A stretch of 64,000 nt of DNA from Diospyros lotus (taxonomy: Eukaryota; Streptophyta; Magnoliopsida; Ericales; Ebenaceae): assembly GCF_014633365.1 (NCBI RefSeq), contig NC_068341.1, positions 19,698,339 through 19,762,338 of the forward strand. Direction: 5' to 3'. Position numbers and translations under genes: made by a program. The notes under the pieces were generated by a model. It had not been told where the DNA came from. It saw only the letters and a program-made list of their open reading frames with translations, and made no database searches. Of the stretch, positions 47,336-57,776 are shown piece after piece (position 1 is the first letter of the stretch; every line of letters begins with the position of its first letter).

Positions 47336-48724
47336 GGAGGAGATACTGTGATTTATGGTTAGGTTGGGACCCTCCCACTAAATTAATATATACTAGCATC
47401 TCATGCAATATTAATTTAGCATCACTTGATTTGGCCATTAATGACACTGTTAGGATATTCTTTAGGAAGTCCCAACAATATCTCTAATTTAAGTGTATAA
47501 CCCCTATATTACTGATATTTCAAGTTTCAATTTGACCAAGTCACCTTTAGGGTAATCTTGTCCAATTTGTCCTTAAAACTCATTACTACAATTAGGCCCA
47601 ATCTAGTAACCAAAATCATTGTAGCCTTCCTTTAGGGAGACTAGTTAAAAACTAGCACGAGGCATACAAAATTTCTTACTAATGGACTAATAGGGGAGGC
47701 CGTGGGTCCATTTAATGCACCCTCACTCACTTAACATTTTGTACTGTTTGGGTTTTTCTAATTAACAATTTCTAACCAAGTTTAATAAGTAAAATTGTCC
47801 AATTGTTAATTAATAATATTTCACTAATTTTCTAACTACTTTAGAAAATATACACGAAATATTATAAGAGATATGCATGATGACAAAGATACTGGAGCGG
47901 TGTAAATGTGATGGCATGTTATGAAAATGACAATCATCAAATAAAATTGACAATAAAGTAAAGAGAACAATTTATGGCCCAAAACCTAAAGAAATGAAAA
48001 TACAACATTATTTTAATACTCAATTAGGCTACAAGCCAGCCCAATTCTTCAAATCCAATGTTGCAAATGTCCTTCATTCACCCAGGCCCATTCCTTCCAC
48101 AAGTCCAAGTCCAAGATAGGCCCAATTCTTGCAAAAAAAAATTCTGAGGTTTGTAGCCACCAAGGAGAATCCATGGAAAAACTGAAAAACCTCACCACTG
48201 CAACCACAACACTTGGCTGTCACCAAAACAACAACAGTTGCTGCCAAAAACAGCTATTACTGTCCCATTTAGCGCAACGCACGGTGCTGTGACAGCCACT
48301 GTGCTGTCACTGTTGAGGATTTTCTGTTTCTCCTAGATTCACATATATATTTTTTCTTCAACCAGAAATTGCAGCCATGGCCCCAACAGCTTTGAAATCA
48401 ATTAAGTTCCTGTGTATTTACAACAGCCTTCCTATGTCCCTTTTGAGGCTCACAAATTTCTATTGCAGTAATAATAAATTCAAGAAGGAAATTGTGGAGT
48501 CGTAATCCACCCTTCTTGTTACAGACTCAAAAATTACAATACAGATTGATCCCAAAAAAATGGAAAAACATCTAGGGCCATAAATTTGTTCCAGAAAGAT
48601 AATATTTAATCTTAATAACATTCAACAACACATACACCCTAACACCGCTCCATCTAATCATGCCAAATTAATTATTTTAATTTCTAACACAGAAAAGTGA
48701 ATCAAAACCTGCTCTGATACCACT
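47336..48724 (-). mobile_element. Inverted copy of the element's leader
   Basis: Reverse complement of 50498-51886 with only a few mismatches and one single-base indel seen by eye. It contains an intact complementary primer site (GCTCTGATACCA, 48711-48722). Confidence 0.93.
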
Positions 48725-50172
48725 TGTTGGAATCGTAATTCCCCGTAACGAAAATCGATTTTTCGTACGATAAAAAAAACGATTAGGATTCGTTCACTTT
48801 TATGTGTTAACTTGAAACTAAAACAATTATATATAAGAAATAAAACACAAAGGAGATAAGACGGTTACCCTTGAAGCGTGCTTTAATTCTTACTAGCGAT
48901 TCCACAATCAAGAATCCTTCTTTTGAGAACTCCTTCAAACCTCCAAGCCTTCTCCGGTGTTCTTCAAGAATTCCAAGGAAATCTCTACACTTTTCTTGTT
49001 TTCAAAAAGAATCAGATTCATCTTGTGTGTGGGCACAAGATATAAGAATGTAATAATTACCAATTTTGAAAAATCATATTTTCCAAAATAAGTTGGACAA
49101 TCAAATATATGAATTTAGAAAGAAAAAGGGAAACTTCCTTTTTCCTACCCTAAAATCACTCATATCAACCACCTAATACGTATCTTCCAATTTTAGCAGA
49201 TTGGAACGTATTTAATTATGATATCTGTCTAGATACATTGCAGTCATTTATGGTACTGCCAATGATCAAGCGATTTGTCCAAAAATATCTGATAATTTCA
49301 GTGTAATCCCTTTTAAATTATAACTTTATAATTTAAATCCAATTCTTATTTTGAAGCCACCAGAGGGACCTGATCGGACTCAATTGACTTAAGCTCCAAT
49401 AATTTAATTTTGACTCAGTCAACTCTTGACTAGTCAAAATTAATTTATTAATTTTGTTCTATTCCACTAAAAGAACGAAATTGCGCTCTCAAGTCAATGG
49501 ATATTATTGAAGTAATAAAATCAATAATTTTATCCTCTAACAAAATGATCCTACACATGACCCCCGTCAATCATTTAGAATATTTGAGATTGAGCTAAAA
49601 TGACCAAAGAGCTCTTTCAAAATATTTATAATTCCTCAAGTCCCATTTTCGATCTGACAATTGATCGTGATCATATCACAATAATAATTTGACTAGAACC
49701 GTCAAATTACTGAGCTCAGATTTAACTGTCTATCGAAAAATCCCTTGAGTTAATGATTGTACCTTATACAGGTGACGGATTCCGTATTGTAAATATATGT
49801 TCCTCATTACTTCACTTTAATTCCCAAAGTATCGAGATATTGATTAATAATTTTAATCGCACTCTTTGATACTTCAAAGAAGTTCAAGTTAATAATCAAA
49901 GTCCATTATTTACTCAGGATTAAGGTCTCGTGTACAATATGTTAAAAAGAATTTAATTTCACATGGTCATTGTTGCAAATTAAATTCAACTTGACCCAGT
50001 CCAATATATCTAAAATATACTTTTAATTTTACTGCGAAAGTCAAAGATAAACTTTTAGTAAAATTAAAACGACCTTATCAGAATAAAGTGTTCGCAATTT
50101 ATTCACTAGTCGTGGACAACAAATTTAGATCGCATTATAAATAGAATCTTTTTGTACTTAACAACTTAAGTA
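48725..50172 (-). mobile_element. Inverted LTR copy (lacks the first ~130 nt of the LTR)
   Basis: Begins (on +) TGTTGGAATCGTAATTCC, the complement of the LTR end, and follows the complement of the 3' LTR leftward to about LTR position 130 ('acttaagtactcgatttat', 50165-50172 region). A short 60-codon ORF at 48871-49053 recurs exactly on the minus strand of the 3' LTR (57443-57625), which confirms the opposite orientation. Any LTR promoter retained here would point left. Confidence 0.93.
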
Positions 50173-50219
50173 CTCGATTTATGGGCACAAGATATAAGAA
50201 TGTAATAATTACCAATTTT
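50173..50219 (-). mobile_element. Inverted LTR shard at the turn-around point
   Basis: GGGCACAAGATATAAGAATG and following bases match the complement of LTR 57422-57466, more than 1 kb away in the LTR from where the inverted copy stops. It then meets the sense LTR within the shared nine bases TTTTGAAAA (50216-50224). Confidence 0.88.
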
Positions 50220-50497
50220 GAAAACAAGAAAAGTGTAGAGATTTCCTTGGAATTCTTGAAGAACACCGGAGAAGGCTTGGAGGTTTGAAGGAGTTCTCAA
50301 AAGAAGGATTCTTGATTGTGGAATCGCTAGTAAGAATTAAAGCACGCTTCAAGGGTAACCGTCTTATCTCCTTTGTGTTTATTTCTTATATATAATTGTT
50401 TTAGTTTCAAGTTAACACATAAAAGTGAACGAATCCTAATCGTTTTTTTTATCGTACGAAAAATCGATTTTCGTTATGGGGAATTACGATTCCAACA
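50216..50497 (+). mobile_element. Sense-oriented 3' part of the 5' LTR
   Basis: Matches the last ~282 nt of the 3' LTR (to CCAACA) with a one-base indel. It lacks the U3 promoter part, so this copy cannot start normal genomic RNA. Confidence 0.92.
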
Positions 50498-52035
50498 AGT
50501 GGTATCAGGGCAGGTTTTGATTCACTTTTCTGTGTTAGAAATTAAAATAATTAATTTGGCATGATTAGATGGAGCGGTGTTAGGGTGTATGTGTTGTTGA
50601 ATGTTATTAAGATTAAATATTATCTTTCTGGAACAAATTTATGGCCCTAGATGTTTTTCCATTTTTTTGGGATCAATCTGTATTGTAATTTTTGAGTCTG
50701 TAACAAGAAGGGTGGATTACGACTCCACAATTTCCTTCTTGAATTTATTATTACTGCAATAGAAATTTGTGAGCCTCAAAAGGGACATAGGAAGGCTGTT
50801 GTAAATACACAGGAACTTAATTGATTTCAAAGCTGTTGGGGCCATGGCTGCAATTTCTGGTTGAAGAAAAAATATATATGTGAATCTAGGAGAAACAGAA
50901 AATCCTCAACAGTGACAGCACAGTGGCTGTCACAGCACCGTGCGTTGCGCTAAATGGGACAGTAATAGCTGTTTTTGGCAGCAACTGTTGTTGTTTTGGT
51001 GACAGCCAAGTGTTGTGGTTGCAGTGGTGAGGTTTTTCAGTTTTTCCATGGATTCTCCTTGGTGGCTACAAACCTCAGAATTTTTTTTTGCAAGAATTGG
51101 GCCTATCTTGGACTTGGACTTGTGGAAGGAATGGGCCTGGGTGAATGAAGGACATTTGCAACATTGGATTTGAAGAATTGGGCTGGCTTGTAGCCTAATT
51201 GAGTATTAAAATAATGTTGTATTTTCATTTCTTTAGGTTTTGGGCCATAAATTGTTCTCTTTACTTTATTGTCAATTTTATTTGATGATTGTCATTTTCA
51301 TAACATGCCATCACATTTACACCGCTCCAGTATCTTTGTCATCATGCATATCTCTTATAATATTTCGTGTATATTTTCTAAAGTAGTTAGAAAATTAGTG
51401 AAATATTATTAATTAACAATTGGACAATTTTACTTATTAAACTTGGTTAGAAATTGTTAATTAGAAAAACCCAAACAGGACAAAATGTTAAGTGAGTGAG
51501 GGTGCATTAAATGGACCCACGGCCTCCCCTATTAGTCCATAGTAAGAAATTTTGTATGCCTCGTGCTAGTTTTTAACTAGTCTCCCTAAAGGAAGGCTAC
51601 AATGATTTTGGTTACTAGATTGGGCCTAATTGTAGTAATGAGTTTTAAGGACAAATTGGACAAGATTACCCTAAAGGTGACTTGGTCAAATTGGAACTTG
51701 AAATATCAGTAATATAGGGGTTATACACTTAAATTAGAGATATTGTTGGGACTTCCTAAAGAATATCCTAACAGTGTCATTAATGGCCAAATCAAGTGAT
51801 GCTAAATTAATATTGCATGAGATGCTAGTATATATTAATTTAGTGGGAGGGTCCCAACCTAACCATAAATCACAGTATCTCCTCCTAAAGAGGGATGTGT
51901 TTAAGATTTTGGGGTTTTAGGTCATCAACATATAAAAGTAGTATTGGGTCTACTTGTGCATTTGTTTTCATGCATCATATATGAATTGTTTATTTGAAGT
52001 AGCTGTAAATTAATGCATGTAATTTATTTCAGAAA
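50498..52035 (+). other. Untranslated leader of the copia element
   Basis: About 1.5 kb between the LTR and the gag start, with no long ORF. 50498-51886 is duplicated in inverse orientation to the left. 51887-52035 exists only here. Confidence 0.85.
50500..50511 (+). promoter_or_regulatory. Primer binding site (initiator Met tRNA), one base changed
   Basis: TGGTATCAGGGC, two bases after the LTR end. The inverted copy at 48711-48722 keeps the standard TGGTATCAGAGC, so A to G at the ninth base occurred here after the duplication. Confidence 0.85.
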
Positions 52036-53154
52036 ATGTCGGCCAATACACTGTCAACCATCCTAAGCAAAAACCAACTTATTGGGGAAAATTATATTGA
52101 CTGGAAACGCAATCTCATGATTGTGCTCACTGCTGAGAAGCATAAATTTGTGCTAATTGAAGAATGTCCATCTGAACCCACTGCTGAGTCAACACCTGAA
52201 CAAAAGGCAGCCTATGATAAGTGGTGTCAATCTGATGAGATGGCCCGCTGCTACATTCTGGCTTCAATGTCAAATGTTTTGCAGCAGAAACATCAGAATA
52301 TGGATACTGCGGCTAAAATCATGGAGAGCCTTCAAACTATGTTTGATCATCAAGGTCGTCAGGCTAGACAAGCAGCTATCAAGTCTATAATGAACTTGCG
52401 CATGAAACCAGGGACGCCCGTGAGAGATCATATGCTTGCATTGATCGCTCAGTTTAACGTGGCTGAGGTACTAGGGGCTGAAATTAAGGTGGAGACTCAG
52501 GTTGACATGGCTTTGGAAACTCTCCCTGAGATGTTTTCCCAGTTCAAGGTGAACTATAATATGAACAAGCTAAACATGTCCCTGACCGAATTAATGAAAG
52601 AGCTCCAGAATGCAGAAAGTGTTCTAAAGACTAAGACTGGAGATGCTATGGCTATTTTTGTTGGGCCATCCTCTTCCAAGCCAAAAGGCAAAGGAGGTAA
52701 CAAGAGGAAGAAGCCCAACAAGAAGGGCACACCACAGCCACAACCAGCCAAGAAGACAAAAACAGATGGGAAAACTAAAGGAAAATGTTTCCATTGTGGA
52801 CAGAAGGGTCATTGGAAGAGAAACTGCCCGGAATACCTAGCTTCCAAGAAGCAGGCTAGTGGTGAGTTATCTTATATTGAGATGTGCTTAGTGGTTGATT
52901 CTACTGATACCTGGATTGTAGATTCTGGAGCCACTAATCATATTTGCAATTCTTTGCAGGGGTTCCAGGTAACCAAGGAGCTCAATAAAGGAGAGTTTAC
53001 CCTTCGAGTTGGCACAGGAGCAGTGGTGTCTGCTAGAGCCATTGGAGTTGTTAATCTTTATTTTCAGCACAATAAATACATTGTTTTGAATAATTTTTAT
53101 TTTGTCCCAGACATTAAGCGGAATTTAATTTCCATTTCTAAGTTATTTGAGTAG
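52036..53154 (+). CDS. Copia gag-protease part of the polyprotein (372 codons, ends at a premature TAG)
   Basis: The start is the first ATG after the leader (MSANTLSTIL...). Residues 1-200 are a UBN2-type gag (GENYIDWKRNLMIVLTAE; LRMKPGTPVRDHMLALIAQF), followed by a lysine-rich basic tract and a CCHC zinc knuckle (CFHCGQKGHWKRNC, from Cys251). The aspartic protease motif DSGATNH begins at Asp296. Gag coats the RNA in virus-like particles and the protease cuts the polyprotein. Copia gag-pol is normally one frame. Here a TAG at 53152-53154 closes it after LFE, and the same frame continues 14 codons before the next Met. The change most likely arose from a C to T transition in a glutamine codon. 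Confidence 0.92.
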   Translation: MSANTLSTILSKNQLIGENYIDWKRNLMIVLTAEKHKFVLIEECPSEPTAESTPEQKAAYDKWCQSDEMARCYILASMSNVLQQKHQNMDTAAKIMESLQTMFDHQGRQARQAAIKSIMNLRMKPGTPVRDHMLALIAQFNVAEVLGAEIKVETQVDMALETLPEMFSQFKVNYNMNKLNMSLTELMKELQNAESVLKTKTGDAMAIFVGPSSSKPKGKGGNKRKKPNKKGTPQPQPAKKTKTDGKTKGKCFHCGQKGHWKRNCPEYLASKKQASGELSYIEMCLVVDSTDTWIVDSGATNHICNSLQGFQVTKELNKGEFTLRVGTGAVVSARAIGVVNLYFQHNKYIVLNNFYFVPDIKRNLISISKLFE

Positions 53155-56100
53155 GGTTATTCAATAAATTTCTCGCGGTTTGCGGTTGATATTGTTTTGA
53201 ATAATGCTCTTATTTGTCATGGACAATTGGTTAACAGTTTATATGTTTTAAATTGTGTTGATGGCTCTATTCATAACACCACTGCTAACAAAAAAAGAAA
53301 ACTATCTCTCACCAATGAGACATTCTTATGGCACCTTAGACTAGGTCATATTAATCTAAATAGAATTCAAAGATTAGTAAGTGATGGTCCTTTAAGCAAC
53401 TTAGAGGTGGAATCACTACCAATTTGCGAATCCTGTTTAGAGGGTAAGATGACCAAGAGGTCCTTCTCTTCTAAAGGACATAGGGCCAAAGATGTCTTGG
53501 AATTGGTACACTCTGACGTATGTGGTCCTATTAACATACAAGCTAGAGGTGGCTATGAGTACTTCATCACATTTACTGATGATTACTCAAGATACGGATA
53601 TGTATACCTAATGACCCGAAAATCTGAAGCCTTTGAAAAGTTCAAGGATTTTAGAATTGAAGCGGAAAAACAATTAGGCAAACATATCAAGACACTTCGA
53701 TCAGATCGGGGTGGAGAGTATCTATCTCATGATTTTAGGACTTACTTATCAGAGAATGGGATTTTATCCCAACTGAGTGCACCTGGTACACCTCAACAGA
53801 ATGGTGTCTCAGAAAGGAGAAATAGAACTTTGTTAGACATGGTTCGATCTATGCTTAGCTTCTCTACACTACCCATTTCCTTTTGGGGATATGCCTTACA
53901 AACTGCAGCATACTTATTAAATCTAGTACCATCCAAATCTGTCCCTAAAACACCCCTGGAGTTGTGGAATGGGCGCAAGCCTAATTTACATCATATCCGG
54001 ATATGGGGATGTCCAGCTCACGTATTAAAGGGAAAGATGGATAAGATGGAAGCTAGATCAGAGATATGCTTGTTTGTAGGATATCCAAAAGGAACAAGAG
54101 GGTATTCCTTCTATAGTCCTTTAGATAAGAAGGTATTTGTTAGCACAAATGCAACCTTCTTAGAGAACAAATATGTAGAAGAGCGTGAATCCAAGAGTAA
54201 GGTTTTACTGGAAGAAATGAAAGGAAGTGGTTCCTACACATCTATTCCAGAGATCCGCGTAAAACCTAATACACAGGATTTCACATCTTTAGCACCAATG
54301 GTGGTTGATTATAGTGGGAGGCGTACTCAAGTTTTACCTAGTACACCCATTAACTCAACTACACCAGAGGTTCTAGAAGAACAAGCTCCCATTACTCAGT
54401 CATCACTTATACCAGAAGATGTTGAGACTGAAGTACATATATGGGAAAGAGGAGAAGCAGTGGGAGAACAAAACGTTGATCCAGTCAATCAAACAGTCCA
54501 AGAAGCTCCACAACTTAAACGTAGTGGGAGAGTCACTAGACTCCCCTCCAGATATTTGCTGTATGGAGAAACCTTTGAGGCGGTCTCCACTGAGCAAGAG
54601 GAGGATCCCACTTCATATAAGGAAGCTATGGAAGACATAGACGCTGACTCTTGGAGAAGTGCTATGGATGCAGAAATGCAATCTATGTACTCTAATTTAG
54701 TCTGGGAACTTGTGGATCCACCTAAAGGGGTAAAACCCATAGGGTGCAAATGGGTTTACAAGAGGAAGAGAGGAGTAGATGGAAAGGTGGAAACCTTTAA
54801 AGCTAGATTGGTTGCTAAGGGTTTTAACCAACGAGAAGGAATCGATTACGAGGAAACCTTCTCGCCAGTAGCCATGCTTAAATCTATTAGAATTCTCTTA
54901 TCCATTGCCGCTCATTATGATTATGAAATATGGCAAATGGATGTCAAGACAGCATTCCTTAATGGAAGTCTTGATGAAAGCATCTTCATGATGCAACCAG
55001 ACGGTTTCATCCAAGAGGGTCAAAAGCATAAACTATGCAAGTTAAAGAGGTCCATCTACGGACTTAAACAAGCGTCTAGATCTTGGAATATGAGATTTGA
55101 TCAAACCATCAAGGCTTATGGTTTTGATCAAAATCCTGATGAACCTTGTGTCTATAAGTGTATTAAAGATAACAAGGTTATTTTTCTCATACTGTATGTT
55201 GATGATATACTACTCATTGGGAATGATGTAAGAGCATTAACTGCAGTTAAAAGTTGGTTAGCCCAACAGTTCGATATGAAGGACTTGGGAGAAGCTAGTT
55301 ATGTCCTTGGGATTCAAATTCTACGAGATAGAAAAAACAGGCGGATCGCTCTCTCACAAGCCTCATATATAGATAAAATACTGGTGAAGTTTGCAATGCA
55401 GAATTCCGAGAAAGGCCAAATGCCTTTTAGATATGGAATTCAGTTGTCACGGGAGCAATGCCCTAAGATTCCTAGTGAGGTGGAATACATGAAACAAGTT
55501 CCATATGCTTCAGCTGTGGGAAGTCTCATGTATGCTATGTTATGCACACGACCAGACATTTGTTATGCTGTTGGGATAGTCAGTAGATATCAGTCGAACC
55601 CAGGACCAGAACACTGGACTGCTGTTAAGCATATACTCAAGTATCTACGGAGAACTAGAGATTATATGCTAGTTTACTCAGCTGTGGATCTGGTCCCTAT
55701 TGGTTATACTGATTCTGATTTTCAGGCTGATAGGGACTCTCGCAAGTCCACATCAGGTTCGGTATTTACTCTAGGTGGCGGAGCTGTCATTTGGAGAAGT
55801 ATAAAGCAATCTTGTATTGCTGATTCCACCATGGAGGCAGAGTACGTAGCAGCCTGTGAGGCAGCCAAAGAGGCAGTATGGCTCAAAAAGTTCCTACTAG
55901 ATCTCGAGGTGGTTCCTATTGCATCAAAGCCTATAACACTATACTGTGATAACAGTGGTGCCGTAGCAAATGCAAAAGAACCAAGAAATCATCAGCGTGG
56001 GAAACATATTGAGCGAAAATATCACCTAGTCAGGGAGATAGTCCAACGAGGAGATGTGACAGTGTGCAAGATACCTTCGGCTGAAAATCTTGCTGACCCC

Positions 56101-56181
56101 TTTACAAAAGGCTTACCAACAAAAATCTTTGAGGGACACATTGAAGGAATGGGAGTGCTTAACATGTCCCATATACTCTAG
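53155..56181 (+). CDS. Copia integrase - reverse transcriptase - RNase H part of the polyprotein
   Basis: Same frame as gag-protease, open from the TAG to TAG 56179-56181; the first Met is at 53197 (994 codons). Numbering from that Met: the HHCC zinc finger is His46, His51, Cys77, Cys80; the rve integrase core is about 105-215 (HSDVCGP, TDDYSRYGY, GTPQQNGVSERRNR); RT is about 480-720 with WQMDVKTAFLNGSLDESIF and the catalytic YVDD (667-670, nt 55195-55206); RNase H is about 830-970 (YTDSDFQADRDSRKSTSG, STMEAEYVA, CDNSGAVANA). All catalytic motifs are present. There is no own promoter or start, so translation would need readthrough of the TAG. Confidence 0.93.
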   Translation, partial: GYSINFSRFAVDIVLNNALICHGQLVNSLYVLNCVDGSIHNTTANKKRKLSLTNETFLWHLRLGHINLNRIQRLVSDGPLSNLEVESLPICESCLEGKMTKRSFSSKGHRAKDVLELVHSDVCGPINIQARGGYEYFITFTDDYSRYGYVYLMTRKSEAFEKFKDFRIEAEKQLGKHIKTLRSDRGGEYLSHDFRTYLSENGILSQLSAPGTPQQNGVSERRNRTLLDMVRSMLSFSTLPISFWGYALQTAAYLLNLVPSKSVPKTPLELWNGRKPNLHHIRIWGCPAHVLKGKMDKMEARSEICLFVGYPKGTRGYSFYSPLDKKVFVSTNATFLENKYVEERESKSKVLLEEMKGSGSYTSIPEIRVKPNTQDFTSLAPMVVDYSGRRTQVLPSTPINSTTPEVLEEQAPITQSSLIPEDVETEVHIWERGEAVGEQNVDPVNQTVQEAPQLKRSGRVTRLPSRYLLYGETFEAVSTEQEEDPTSYKEAMEDIDADSWRSAMDAEMQSMYSNLVWELVDPPKGVKPIGCKWVYKRKRGVDGKVETFKARLVAKGFNQREGIDYEETFSPVAMLKSIRILLSIAAHYDYEIWQMDVKTAFLNGSLDESIFMMQPDGFIQEGQKHKLCKLKRSIYGLKQASRSWNMRFDQTIKAYGFDQNPDEPCVYKCIKDNKVIFLILYVDDILLIGNDVRALTAVKSWLAQQFDMKDLGEASYVLGIQILRDRKNRRIALSQASYIDKILVKFAMQNSEKGQMPFRYGIQLSREQCPKIPSEVEYMKQVPYASAVGSLMYAMLCTRPDICYAVGIVSRYQSNPGPEHWTAVKHILKYLRRTRDYMLVYSAVDLVPIGYTDSDFQADRDSRKSTSGSVFTLGGGAVIWRSIKQSCIADSTMEAEYVAACEAAKEAVWLKKFLLDLEVVPIASKPITLYCDNSGAVANAKEPRNHQRGKHIERKYHLVREIVQRGDVTVCKIPSAENLADPFTKGLPTKIFEGHIEGMGVLNMSHIL

Positions 56182-56196
56182 GGCAAGTGGGATATT
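56181..56196 (+). promoter_or_regulatory. Polypurine tract of the copia element
   Basis: GGGCAAGTGGGATATT directly before the 3' LTR; the purine-rich GGGCAAGTGGGA primes plus-strand DNA synthesis in this element class. Confidence 0.7.
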
Positions 56197-57771
56197 TGTT
56201 AGACCATATGTGCCCAAGAGTATATCTTTATGTGTTTTTTGTCGACATTCGAAATAAGTATTAATATGTATTGATTTCTTTTTGAGCTATTGTTCGATGA
56301 TCGTAAAGATGTTATAAATCGAGTACTTAAGTTGTTAAGTACAAAAAGATTCTATTTATAATGCGATCTAAATTTGTTGTCCACGACTAGTGAATAAATT
56401 GCGAACACTTTATTCTGATAAGGTCGTTTTAATTTTACTAAAAGTTTATCTTTGACTTTCGCAGTAAAATTAAAAGTATATTTTAGATATATTGGACTGG
56501 GTCAAGTTGAATTTAATTTGCAACAATGACCATGTGAAATTAAATTCTTTTTAACATATTGTACACGAGACCTTAATCCTGAGTAAATAATGGACTTTGA
56601 TTATTAACTTGAACTTCTTTGAAGTATCAAAGAGTGCGATTAAAATTATTAATCAATATCTCGATACTTTGGGAATTAAAGTGAAGTAATGAGGAACATA
56701 TATTTACAATACGGAATCCGTCACCTGTATAAGGTACAATCATTAACTCAAGGGATTTTTCGATAGACAGTTAAATCTGAGCTCAGTAATTTGACGGTTC
56801 TAGTCAAATTATTATTGTGATATGATCACGATCAATTGTCAGATCGAAAATGGGACTTGAGGAATTATAAATATTTTGAAAGAGCTCTTTGGTCATTTTA
56901 GCTCAATTTCAAATATTCTAAATGATTGACGGGGGTCATGTGTAGGATCATTTTGTTAGAGGATAAAATTATTGATTTTATTACTTCAATAATATCCATT
57001 GACTTGAGAGTGCAATTTCGTTCTTTTAGTGGAATAGAACAAAATTAATAAATTAATTTTGACTAGTCAAGAGTTGACTGAGTCAAAATTAAATTATTGG
57101 AGCTTAAGTCAATTGAGTCCGATCAGGTCCCTCTAGTGGCTTCAAAATAAGAATTGGATTTAAATTATAAAGTTATAATTTAAAAGGGATTACACTGAAA
57201 TTATCAGATATTTTTGGACAAATCGCTTGATCATTGGCAGTACCATAAATGACTGCAATGTATCTAGACAGATATCATAATTAAATACGTTCCAATATGC
57301 TAAAATTGGAAGATACGTATTAGGTGGTTGATATGAGTGATTTTAGGGTAGGAAAAAGGAAGTTTCCCTTTTTCTTTCTAAATTCATATATTTGATTGTC
57401 CAACTTATTTTGGAAAATATGATTTTTCAAAATTGGTAATTATTACATTCTTATATCTTGTGCCCACACACAAGATGAATCTGATTCTTTTTGAAAACAA
57501 GAAAAGTGTAGAGATTTCCTTGGAATTCTTGAAGAACACCGGAGAAGGCTTGGAGGTTTGAAGGAGTTCTCAAAAGAAGGATTCTTGATTGTGGAATCGC
57601 TAGTAAGAATTAAAGCACGCTTCAAGGGTAACCGTCTTATCTCCTTTGTGTTTTATTTCTTATATATAATTGTTTTAGTTTCAAGTTAACACATAAAAGT
57701 GAACGAATCCTAATCGTTTTTTTTATTGTACGAAAAATCGATTTTCGTTACTGGGAATTACGATTCCAACA
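56197..57771 (+). mobile_element. 3' LTR of the copia element (1,575 bp, complete)
   Basis: TGTTAGACC...TTCCAACA, the only complete LTR copy of this element. It serves as reference for the inverted and partial copies at the left end. A 60-codon minus-strand ORF at 57443-57625 is LTR sequence, not a gene. Confidence 0.93.
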
Positions 57772-57776
57772 TCTAT
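57772..57776. repeat. Right target-site duplication TCTAT
   Basis: Identical to 47297-47301. Joining the flanks gives 'ggcgtatctatatctttg', the likely empty site. Confidence 0.88.

Larger units (their letters stand above)
47302..57771 (+). mobile_element. Young Ty1/copia (Tnt1-like) element with fold-back left end
   Basis: The unit is bounded by TGTTAG...CCAACA and a perfect TCTAT TSD. Order: 34-nt LTR start (47302-47335), inverted leader (47336-48724), inverted LTR (48725-50172), inverted LTR shard (50173-50219), last ~280 nt of the LTR in normal orientation (to 50497), leader (50498-52035), gag-protease (52036-53154), integrase-RT-RNase H (to 56181) and a complete 3' LTR (56197-57771, 1,575 bp). 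The three LTR copies differ at only a few bases where compared, so the insertion is young. The full 5' LTR is missing in the sense orientation. Confidence 0.93.

Noticed and set aside
48871..49053. 60-codon ORF identical to one at 57443-57625, at first sight a conserved small gene
   Set aside because: Both are the same stretch of the copia LTR, read antisense to the element; identity follows from the LTR copies.
47302..57771. Two independent copia insertions in opposite orientation
   Set aside because: Only one TSD pair is present, the inverted LTR has no TSD or own 3' end, and the junctions fall at microhomologies.
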